Source of the DNA: an uncultured Collinsella sp.
Lineage (GTDB): Bacteria; Actinomycetota; Coriobacteriia; Coriobacteriales; Coriobacteriaceae
DNA: 11,674 nucleotides
Direction of reading: 5' to 3'
NCBI GenBank assembly: GCA_900556515.1
Contig: USPH01000022.1
Span: forward strand, 1 to 11,674
Positions 1-4,959 of this stretch are shown piece after piece. The translations under genes were made by a program, and so were the position numbers. The notes under the pieces were generated by a model, which was not told where the DNA came from, did no database searches, and worked only from the letters and a program-made list of their open reading frames with translations. Each line of letters opens with the position of its first letter. Within the stretch, counting starts at the first letter, position 1.

Positions 1-49
1 ACGAGATCTGCGCATGTCTCGTGGGCTCGGAGATGTGTATAAGAGACAG
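1..49 (+). other. Sequencing adapter (Nextera, P7/index side)
   Basis: Bases 16-49 match the Nextera Read 2 transposase adapter, ending in the mosaic-end sequence AGATGTGTATAAGAGACAG (31-49). They are preceded by the tail of the P7 oligo (ACGAGAT, 1-7) and an 8-base block, CTGCGCAT (8-15), in the place of an i7 index. This is synthetic DNA. An open frame running from it into the insert would give a false N-terminus, MSRGLGDVYKRQ. Confidence 0.97.
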
Positions 50-385
50 CTCGCGGATCACGTCAACAAACGCGTTAACGGCAAAGGAATAATGCTGGCA
101 GCTCACACTAAAGTGCGGCACCCGCTCGGATGCGCCCTTGTACTTGCCTTCGAGCAGATCGGCCTGGTCAAGCACCTGTCGCGCGTAGCCCAAGAAGGTC
201 TCGCCCTCCTCGGACACAATGACACCCTTGTTGGTGCGCTCAAAGATGTGCACACCCATCTCGTTTTCGAGATCGCGGATCGACGCGGTAATCGAAGGCT
301 GCGACACAAAGAGCCGGCGCGAGGCTTCGGTAATGCTGCCGCATTCGGCAACTTTGACGACATACCTGAGCTGCTGAAGCTTCAT
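50..385 (-). CDS. LysR-family transcriptional regulator, N-terminal part (cut by contig end)
   Basis: The frame reads 112 codons from ATG at 385 to the first genomic base. It starts MKLQQLRYVVKVAECGSITE and continues through a typical LysR winged helix-turn-helix: SITEASRRLFVSQPSITASI (residues 17-36), then RDLENEMGVHIFERTNKG and a linker helix to about residue 90. The beginning of the effector-binding domain is present. About two thirds of a normal 290-310 residue LysR protein is missing, because the library fragment ends here. The start is supported by a GGGAGG site just upstream (on the minus strand, AGGGAGGGCGCT then ATG). It lies 10 bases downstream of the HAD phosphatase stop on the same strand, so the two are probably co-transcribed. 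The effector and targets cannot be inferred. Confidence 0.9.
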
Positions 386-395
386 AGCGCCCTCC

Positions 396-1304
396 CTAGA
401 CGTTCGTGACGTCGAAACCCGTCGTGCTCATCTGACGCATAAACGACGGCATTTCCCCCGTCGCGGCGCAGGAGGCAATCTGATGCAGAGCCCCGGCGAC
501 CGCATCGTCTGCCGCAGCGCCGATATGCCAGCGCGCGGCAGCCGTGACAGCCTCGTTGGCATTGGCGACTGCAACGGAGTTGGGAACGGCATCGATCATG
601 GGCAGATCGTTATCGGAATCGCCAAATACGGCCACCTCATCGGGCGTCAGGTCCAAAGCGCGCGCCAACTCCAGCGCAGCGCAACCCTTGTCCCAACCAG
701 CCGGAAGGATGTCAAACAGGCGCACGCGGTTGTTGGGAAACACAAGCGAGAGTTCCGGCACCTCAACGGCAACGCGCTCGCGTAGCTCCGCGAGCGCCTC
801 ACGCGAACGGGCACTCCAGATATTCGCCTTGAACACCGGCACTTCATCAACGACGGGACGGCACGGGGCCTCTTCGCCTTTGAGCCATGCGTTGCCGCCC
901 GACTCCATGGCGTGACGAACGCGCTCGGGATCACTCGTCACGCAATAGGCATCGTTGCCCCAAAAGTCATCGCCCAGGCTATAGACTTTTAGAAATGTAT
1001 CGTCGGTCTCTTGCTCGAGGTAATCGGCCAGACGCATCAGGGCATCGTTGTCGGTCGCGCGCGAAGCGATCGCCTGACCGTCGACAAACATAACCTGGCC
1101 GTTACAGAACGCACCAGTCGAAAAGCACTCGGCGCGATTGCGGAACATCCAGCCCATCGCAGACGGCTGGCGACCCGAAACCGGGCCAAAGTGCAGACCC
1201 GCCGCCTGCATGGCATGAATGCCCTCGATGGCGTAGTCGCTGGCGCCGTCATGCCCGGCTGGAATCAACGTATCGTCCATATCGGTCAGCACAAGTTTTA
1301 TCAT
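396..1304 (-). CDS. HAD-superfamily (Cof-like, type IIB) phosphatase
   Basis: This 302-residue protein carries all the haloacid dehalogenase motifs. Motif I is DMDDT (D8 nucleophile, D10 acid/base), motif II is SGR (43-45), motif III is K206, and motif IV is GDSDND (228-233). The long segment between motifs II and III (about residues 60-190) is the expected C2B cap of Cof/YbiV-type sugar-phosphate or cofactor phosphatases. The predicted role is cytoplasmic, Mg-dependent dephosphorylation of a small metabolite; the substrate cannot be read from the sequence. Length is slightly above the usual 260-290. The start ATG (1304) has only a GGGGG-type binding site, and no better in-frame start lies upstream. 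It is the first gene of a probable two-gene unit with the LysR regulator and is divergent from the thiamine operon. Confidence 0.9.
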   Translation of the reverse strand: MIKLVLTDMDDTLIPAGHDGASDYAIEGIHAMQAAGLHFGPVSGRQPSAMGWMFRNRAECFSTGAFCNGQVMFVDGQAIASRATDNDALMRLADYLEQETDDTFLKVYSLGDDFWGNDAYCVTSDPERVRHAMESGGNAWLKGEEAPCRPVVDEVPVFKANIWSARSREALAELRERVAVEVPELSLVFPNNRVRLFDILPAGWDKGCAALELARALDLTPDEVAVFGDSDNDLPMIDAVPNSVAVANANEAVTAAARWHIGAAADDAVAGALHQIASCAATGEMPSFMRQMSTTGFDVTNV

Positions 1305-1332
1305 AAGGCCCCCATTCGTATCGGTCCTACCT

Positions 1333-1338
1333 ATTGTA
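1333..1338 (-). promoter_or_regulatory. Candidate -10 box for the HAD-LysR unit
   Basis: On the minus strand the hexamer reads TACAAT, one mismatch from TATAAT, and lies 28 bases upstream of the ATG at 1304. No convincing -35 box sits at 16-18 bases, so this is a weak call based on one hexamer and its position. Confidence 0.3.
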
Positions 1339-1341
1339 ACG

Positions 1342-1376
1342 ACCTGCCAAAATAAACCTGTCCCTTTTTGGCAGGT
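1342..1376. repeat. 11-bp inverted repeat between divergent genes
   Basis: ACCTGCCAAAA (1342-1352) is perfectly complementary to TTTTGGCAGGT (1366-1376), with a 13-base loop that contains CTGTCCCT. It lies between the HAD start and the TPP riboswitch, where no gene needs a terminator in the plus direction. It could be an operator, a hairpin at the 5' side of either transcript, or a copy of a dispersed intergenic repeat. The last is favoured because the GTCCCTTT core recurs in the hairpin at 9448-9480. Confidence 0.7.
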
Positions 1377-1383
1377 GCGTTAG

Positions 1384-1389
1384 TATAGG
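1384..1389 (+). promoter_or_regulatory. Candidate -10 box for the thiamine operon
   Basis: TATAGG matches four of six bases of TATAAT and would start transcription near 1396, just before the riboswitch aptamer. No clear -35 box is visible at normal spacing, so the call rests mainly on position. Confidence 0.3.
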
Positions 1390-1403
1390 GAACAACAGAT
1401 TCG

Positions 1404-1495
1404 ATGCGGGAGTGCCGGCGGTGCAAACCACAAGGCTGAGAGGGCATGGGGCCCAATCCTTTGAACCTGTCAGTTAATGCTGGCGTAGGGAGCAT
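1404..1495 (+). promoter_or_regulatory. TPP riboswitch (THI element) aptamer
   Basis: The conserved THI-box elements are present in order: GGGAGTGCC (1408-1416), CTGAGA (1436-1441), GAACCTG (1463-1469), TTAATGCTGG (1474-1483) and CGTAGGGA (1484-1491). P1 can close between ATGC (1404-1407) and GCAT (1492-1495). The element binds thiamine pyrophosphate in the nascent RNA. It is followed 12 bases later by an intrinsic terminator and then by thiM, so TPP binding is expected to cause premature termination. An ATG inside the aptamer (1446) is in frame with thiM but is not the real start. Confidence 0.96.
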
Positions 1496-1507
1496 GCCGC
1501 CTTTGCA

Positions 1508-1537
1508 GGGGCGCTGTCTATGCACAGCGCCCCTTTT
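1508..1537 (+). terminator. Intrinsic terminator, expression platform of the TPP riboswitch
   Basis: GGGGCGCTGT (1508-1517) pairs perfectly with ACAGCGCCCC (1524-1533) around a 6-base loop and is followed by TTTT (1534-1537). It lies between the aptamer and the thiM ribosome binding site, as expected for transcriptional attenuation. I did not find a single convincing antiterminator pairing by eye. Confidence 0.88.
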
Positions 1538-1544
1538 CTATGCC

Positions 1545-1551
1545 AAGGAGG
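1545..1551 (+). promoter_or_regulatory. Ribosome binding site that fixes the thiM start
   Basis: AAGGAGG is a full Shine-Dalgarno match, 8 bases before GTG at 1560. The nearby ATG at 1553 and GTG at 1555 are out of frame and too close. The in-frame ATG at 1446 is within the riboswitch. Confidence 0.85.
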
Positions 1552-1559
1552 CATGTGCA

Positions 1560-2399
1560 GTGATTGATTCGGAACAGCTTAAGCAGCATATGGTCAAGGC
1601 CGTGGAGGAGATTCGCGCCACCAATCCAATGGCCGGCTCCATCACCAACACGGTGACGATTGACTTTGTCGCCAACGCGCAGCTCGCCGTGGGCGGTTCG
1701 GCCGCCATGGTCTATCTGCCCGACGAGGGCGAGGCGCTCGTTGCCGGCGGCGGCGCCATCTATCTCAACATGGGCACGCTCTTCCCCATCTACGAGCAGA
1801 CGATTCCCCGCGCGGCCAAGGCGGCACACGACGCCGGCAAGCCCTGGGTGCTCGATCCGGTGGGCCTGGGCATCGGTAGCCTGCGCACCCAGCTGGTAAA
1901 CGAGCTCAAGCAGTACAAGCCCGCCATCGTACGCGGCAACGCCTCCGAGATCATCGCGCTTGCCGGCCTGTGGGGTCTTGAGGGCGAGGCAGCCGATCTG
2001 AGCCGCGTGCGCGGTGTCGATACCACCGACACGGTCGACGCCGCCCGCGATGCCGCCGCGGCGCTCGCTCGCTACACCGGCGGCGCCGTAGTGGTCTCGG
2101 GCGAAGTCGACCTAATCACCGACGGCACGACCGTGGCCAAGTCCCACGGCGGCAGCCCGCTCATGTCCAAGATCACCGGCTGCGGTTGCTCGCAAGGCGG
2201 CGTACTGGCCGTGTACGCCTGTGCTGCCGATCCGTTTACGGCAGCCATCTGCGGCACTGCCGTCTACAACGTTGCCGGCACGCGTGCCGCCGCTGTCGCC
2301 GATGCCCCGGCAAGCTTTAAGGTCGCCTTTATCGACGAGCTCTACCGCGCGACCGCCCAGGATATTGCCGACAACCAACTCGAACTCGAGGAGGCATAA
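1560..2399 (+). CDS. thiM: Hydroxyethylthiazole kinase ThiM
   Basis: This cytoplasmic kinase phosphorylates 4-methyl-5-(2-hydroxyethyl)thiazole, the salvaged thiazole half of thiamine. Starting at GTG 1560 it has 279 residues, close to the family norm of 260-275. Recognisable blocks are ITNTVTIDFVANAQLAVGGS (residues 28-47, substrate-side motif), VLDPVGLGIGSLRT (97-110), VRGNASEIIALAG (124-136) and KITGCGCSQGG (204-214), the ribokinase-fold anion hole with the catalytic cysteine C210. Two blocks differ from common versions: TGCGC replaces TGTGC, and the N-terminal motif has VAN where TAN is usual. It is the first gene under the TPP riboswitch, three bases ahead of the thiamine-binding protein gene, which fits repression when TPP is plentiful. 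Confidence 0.95.
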   Translation: MIDSEQLKQHMVKAVEEIRATNPMAGSITNTVTIDFVANAQLAVGGSAAMVYLPDEGEALVAGGGAIYLNMGTLFPIYEQTIPRAAKAAHDAGKPWVLDPVGLGIGSLRTQLVNELKQYKPAIVRGNASEIIALAGLWGLEGEAADLSRVRGVDTTDTVDAARDAAAALARYTGGAVVVSGEVDLITDGTTVAKSHGGSPLMSKITGCGCSQGGVLAVYACAADPFTAAICGTAVYNVAGTRAAAVADAPASFKVAFIDELYRATAQDIADNQLELEEA

Positions 2400-2402
2400 G
2401 CC

Positions 2403-2744
2403 ATGTCCGAGTCCACAACCAGCGCCGGCATGAACACACTCGTCGCCGTGGCCATCGCCCCGTGCGGCACCGGCGATGAGCTGTCCGCCGAGGTCGCCGA
2501 GGTCGTGCGCGTCATTCGCGAGAGTGGCCTTCCCAACCGCACCAGCTCGATGTTCACCGAGATCGAGGGCGACTGGGACGAGGTCATGCAGGTCGTGCGC
2601 GACGCAACCTTTGTGCTGGCGAGCAAGGGCATCCGGACCGAAGTCGTGCTCAAGGCAGATATTCGACCCGGATTTACCGACACCATGACCGGCAAACTCG
2701 AGCGCATGGAAGCGCAGATCAAGAAACAGGAGGAAGCACGATGA
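2403..2744 (+). CDS. MTH1187/YkoF-type thiamine-binding protein
   Basis: This 113-residue soluble protein matches the thiamine-binding PF01910 family: VAVAIAPCGTGDELSAEVAE (residues 14-33) forms the first strand and helix, then comes SGLPNRTSSMFTEIEGDWDE (about 41-60), and LKADIRPG near residue 86 closes the ferredoxin-like fold. Characterised relatives form oligomers; YkoF binds thiamine or its HMP moiety, but no enzyme activity is known. There is no signal peptide or membrane segment, so it should act in the cytoplasm. AGGAGG overlapping the thiM stop region provides its binding site, and its TGA overlaps the thiE ATG (ATGA, 2741-2744), which implies translational coupling. A carrier or buffer role between the two salvage enzymes is inference from position. 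Confidence 0.88.
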   Translation: MSESTTSAGMNTLVAVAIAPCGTGDELSAEVAEVVRVIRESGLPNRTSSMFTEIEGDWDEVMQVVRDATFVLASKGIRTEVVLKADIRPGFTDTMTGKLERMEAQIKKQEEAR

Positions 2745-3436
2745 GTATCCGCAACAACCTTGATATCTCGGCCTATCTGGTGCTCGGCCCCGAAAACACG
2801 CTCGGACGCCCCGTGGGCGATGTGGTGGCCCAGGCACTCGACGCCGGCTTTACCTGCATCCAGGTGCGCTCCAAGGTGGCAAGCGCCCGCGAGATCATTG
2901 CGCTGACCGGCGACGCCGCACAGGCAATCGCACAGGCCGGTAAGACCGGTCAGGTCGCCCTGCTGATCGACGACCGTCTGGACTGTGTGCTTGCCGCGCG
3001 CGAGCAGGGTATTGCTGTCGACGGCGCGCACGTAGGCCAGAGCGACATTCCCGTCGAGGTCTGCCGCAAGCTGCTGGGCCCCGACGCCATCGTGGGCCTT
3101 TCGGCCCGTTGCGAGGAGATGCTCGAGTACGTCAAGACCGCCGACATGAGCCTGGTCGACTACCTGGGCATCGGCCCGCTCCACGAGACCGAGACCAAGC
3201 GCGACTGCGGACGCGCGGCCGACGGCTCTATCATCACCAAGAGCTTTGAGGACCTTGCCGCACTCCACGCGGCAAGCCCCGTGCCCATCGTGGTGGGCGG
3301 CGGCGTTAAGACGGCCGACTTGCCGCAGCTTAAGGCCACCGGCGTCGACGGCTTCTTTGTGGTAAGCGCCGTCTGCAGCGCCGACGACCCCCATGCCGCA
3401 GCCAAGGAGCTTGTCGACACCTGGCAGCAGGCATAG
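2741..3436 (+). CDS. thiE: Thiamine-phosphate synthase ThiE
   Basis: ThiE joins HMP-pyrophosphate to hydroxyethylthiazole phosphate, the product of ThiM, to give thiamine phosphate. The 231-residue protein shows the TIM-barrel motifs of the family: CIQVRSK (residues 39-45), LLIDDRLDCVLAAREQGIAV (74-93) leading into GAHVGQSD, VGLSAR, YLGIGPLHETETK (the pyrophosphate loop), PIVVGGGV and FFVVSAV. It is 15-20 residues longer than typical, mostly at the N-terminus. The start is fixed by AGGAGGA (2728-2734) six bases upstream and by the 4-base overlap with the preceding gene. No thiD or thiC lies beside it, so HMP-pyrophosphate must come from elsewhere in the genome or from uptake. Confidence 0.95.
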   Translation: MSIRNNLDISAYLVLGPENTLGRPVGDVVAQALDAGFTCIQVRSKVASAREIIALTGDAAQAIAQAGKTGQVALLIDDRLDCVLAAREQGIAVDGAHVGQSDIPVEVCRKLLGPDAIVGLSARCEEMLEYVKTADMSLVDYLGIGPLHETETKRDCGRAADGSIITKSFEDLAALHAASPVPIVVGGGVKTADLPQLKATGVDGFFVVSAVCSADDPHAAAKELVDTWQQA

Positions 3437-3480
3437 GCATAGGCCGAACAGCTGATTCGCAGCCTCATATCTTCAGCAAT

Positions 3481-3526
3481 GGAAAGCGCATCCCAGTTTG
3501 GGCCTCCATTCCGGGATGCGCTTTCC
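3481..3526. terminator. Hairpin between convergent thiE and phospholipase genes
   Basis: GGAAAGCGCATCCC (3481-3494) pairs perfectly with GGGATGCGCTTTCC (3513-3526) across an 18-base loop. It lies 45 bases after the thiE stop and 11 bases after the end of the opposing gene, where a bidirectional terminator is expected. Neither side has a T tract, so it may stop transcription inefficiently or serve as a 3'-end stabilising structure. Confidence 0.6.
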
Positions 3527-3537
3527 GTATGCGACCC

Positions 3538-4407
3538 TTACCCCGCCAGATACGCTTCCAACGCCGGCAAAGTCGCCTCTGCATCGTGGCGGCCGACCTG
3601 GTAGATGCGCTCGAGCTCATCCGGTTCGCGGCACAGCGACGGCACCTTCACCGATTCGCTCGGCCGCACCACAAAGATTTCGCCGGCAGCCTCTCGACGT
3701 GCCAGGTCATCGAGCGTGGCATTGTAGACCTCATGCCGATGCTCAAGCGCTGCAACAAACTCCGGATAGTGACGGAACACGCGCCGCAGCATGGGCATCA
3801 CGCTGTTGGGCTGCTTCACAAAGCCCGCCGGCTGCGTGAGTACCACGATATTGCGGTCATACCCCTGCGCAAACAGCCATGCGCTGGGAATAGAATCAGC
3901 CACGCCACCATCCAGATACTTATGCTCGTCAATAGCAACGGGACGCGTCGCCACAGGAATGGCAGACGACGCCCGGATCCACTCGATATCGCGCTCGTCG
4001 CCATACGGTAGATCGTGGTAGACGGCCTTGCCCGTCTCGATATCGGTACACACGCACGTAAATCGCATGGGGCAGGCGCGATACGCCTCCAAGTCGATGG
4101 GATCGCGCTCGATAGGCACCTCGTGATAGGCAAAATCGGCATTGAACATATCGCCGGATCGCAGCCAGCTGGTCACGCTCGCATAGCGCTTGTCGGCGCA
4201 ATAGGCCTTGTTGTAACGAATGGCACGGCCGATCTGGCGCGATTTAAAGTTGTAGCCAAACGCCGCACCCGCCGAGACACCCACCATATGGTCGCAGGTC
4301 AAACCGCGCTCCATCCAAACGTCGAGCACGCCCGCCGTATACATACCGCGGTAGCCGCCTCCCTCGAGCGCAAGCCCCACCGTGCGCGTCGTATCCGGCT
4401 GTGCCAT
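3538..4407 (-). CDS. Patatin-like phospholipase (YjjU-like)
   Basis: From ATG 4407 the protein has 289 residues and begins MAQPDTTRTVGLALEGGGYR. It carries the complete patatin serine-aspartate dyad. GGGYRG (16-21) forms the oxyanion hole, GVSAG (43-47) holds the nucleophile S45, and DGG (166-168) holds D166. The family hydrolyses acyl esters of phospholipids or related lipids. The length and the SAIPVATRPVAIDEHKYLDG region resemble bacterial YjjU-type proteins. No signal peptide or transmembrane segment is visible, so it is probably cytoplasmic or membrane-associated. The frame stays open for 28 more codons upstream, but GGAG is placed before the chosen ATG, and the added residues (MLDKNATESI...) have no family match. 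It is transcribed alone, convergent with the thiamine operon. Confidence 0.9.
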   Translation of the reverse strand: MAQPDTTRTVGLALEGGGYRGMYTAGVLDVWMERGLTCDHMVGVSAGAAFGYNFKSRQIGRAIRYNKAYCADKRYASVTSWLRSGDMFNADFAYHEVPIERDPIDLEAYRACPMRFTCVCTDIETGKAVYHDLPYGDERDIEWIRASSAIPVATRPVAIDEHKYLDGGVADSIPSAWLFAQGYDRNIVVLTQPAGFVKQPNSVMPMLRRVFRHYPEFVAALEHRHEVYNATLDDLARREAAGEIFVVRPSESVKVPSLCREPDELERIYQVGRHDAEATLPALEAYLAG

Positions 4408-4426
4408 GTGACCATCTCCGTTCCTG

Positions 4427-4457
4427 CGTTTTAAAACGGGACAAGTATACCCGTCAA
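4427..4457 (-). promoter_or_regulatory. Candidate promoter/operator region of the phospholipase gene
   Basis: On the minus strand TTGACG (4457-4452) could be a -35 box with TAAAAC (4433-4428) 18 bases on. Alternatively TATACT (4449-4444) could be a -10 box with no good -35. The region includes a 12-base palindrome, CGTTTTAAAACG (4427-4438), and CGGG/CCCG half-sites (4437-4440, 4449-4452). These are weak matches and the exact promoter is unresolved. Confidence 0.35.
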
Positions 4458-4535
4458 CATATATCGACTCAGTCGCATTTTTATCGAGCATCGCATCGCC
4501 GCGCTACCGTTTGTCGAATAATAGCCGCCCACAGT

Positions 4536-4832
4536 ATGCGCACCCATATCCCCGCACTCGAGGAAAGCGGCTTTATGGTGACGCTCGACAAGCACATTTG
4601 GCAGATTGCGCCCACCGACCGCGATCAAGGCCGCAGCACGCAAATCATTTCATCGATGCTCGAGATGGCGCAGTCGCTCCATCTGCCCGTCGCGGTCGAA
4701 GGCGTCGAGACAAACGAGCAGGCGAACATGCTACAACAAATGGGCGCCCGCTACGCTCAGGGCTTCCTCTACTACCGCCCCATGCCGGCGAAGGATTTTG
4801 AGGCATTGCTCGATGGTGGCAATAACAACTGA
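4536..4832 (+). pseudogene. EAL-domain (c-di-GMP phosphodiesterase) remnant
   Basis: The frame from ATG 4536 to TGA 4832 encodes 98 residues made of two separate pieces of an EAL domain. HIPALEESGFMVTLDKHIWQ (residues 4-23) matches the FIPLLEESGLI region near the domain start. After about ten residues the sequence jumps to the last part: IISSMLEMAQSLHLPVAVEG (36-55), then VETNEQ and GARYAQGFLYYRPMPAKDFE. The EAL signature itself, the DDFG.G region and the substrate-binding core (roughly 120-140 residues) are missing, as is everything N-terminal. There is no good ribosome binding site before the ATG, and the sequence upstream to 4408 matches nothing in this frame. A catalytically dead internal-deletion remnant fits best. 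A functional short protein is unlikely. Confidence 0.78.
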
Positions 4833-4890
4833 TACGTTCGCACGCAAAACGCCACCGTCGAAGGGAACATTTGTCTCCATTAGCTAACTT

Positions 4891-4921
4891 ATATCCCCAA
4901 TTCAAACCAAATTGGGGATAT
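4891..4921. repeat. 12-bp perfect inverted repeat upstream of the GGDEF gene
   Basis: ATATCCCCAATT (4891-4902) and AATTGGGGATAT (4910-4921) are exact complements around a 7-base loop. They lie after the EAL remnant stop and 38 bases before the GGDEF start codon. The absence of a T tract argues against a normal intrinsic terminator. A hexamer TATGAT (4919-4924) at the right arm could serve as a -10 box, which would place the palindrome across the promoter as an operator. AT-rich composition contrasts with the flanking coding DNA. Confidence 0.7.
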
Positions 4922-4943
4922 GATACAAACCGTTGTTCCGCCC

Positions 4944-4956
4944 AAGGAGGTTATCC
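4944..4956 (+). promoter_or_regulatory. Extended Shine-Dalgarno site of the GGDEF gene
   Basis: AAGGAGGTTATCC resembles AAGGAGGTGATCC, the full complement of a typical 16S rRNA 3' end, with one mismatch. The core AAGGAGG ends 9 bases before ATG 4960 and rules out the in-frame TTG at 4933. Confidence 0.75.
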
Positions 4957-4959
4957 ATC

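Noticed and set aside
14..409. Plus-strand open frame of 131 codons at the left end
   Set aside because: It starts in the adapter and is antisense to the LysR gene, whose family match is clear on the other strand.
1446..1559. Longer thiM beginning at ATG 1446
   Set aside because: This ATG is inside the TPP aptamer and the extension runs through the terminator. GTG 1560 has AAGGAGG at the right distance and gives the normal family length.
2342..3394. Long minus-strand open frame (350 codons) across the thiamine operon
   Set aside because: It is antisense to three recognisable genes and its low-complexity translation reflects GC-rich codon bias.
4408..4491. 28-codon upstream extension of the patatin-like protein
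   Set aside because: No ribosome binding site is placed for it and the residues do not resemble the family, whereas GGAG precedes ATG 4407.
4833..4959. Possible small RNA or tRNA gene in the gap before the GGDEF gene
   Set aside because: Only the 12-bp palindrome is present; no cloverleaf, T-loop sequence or terminal T tract was found.
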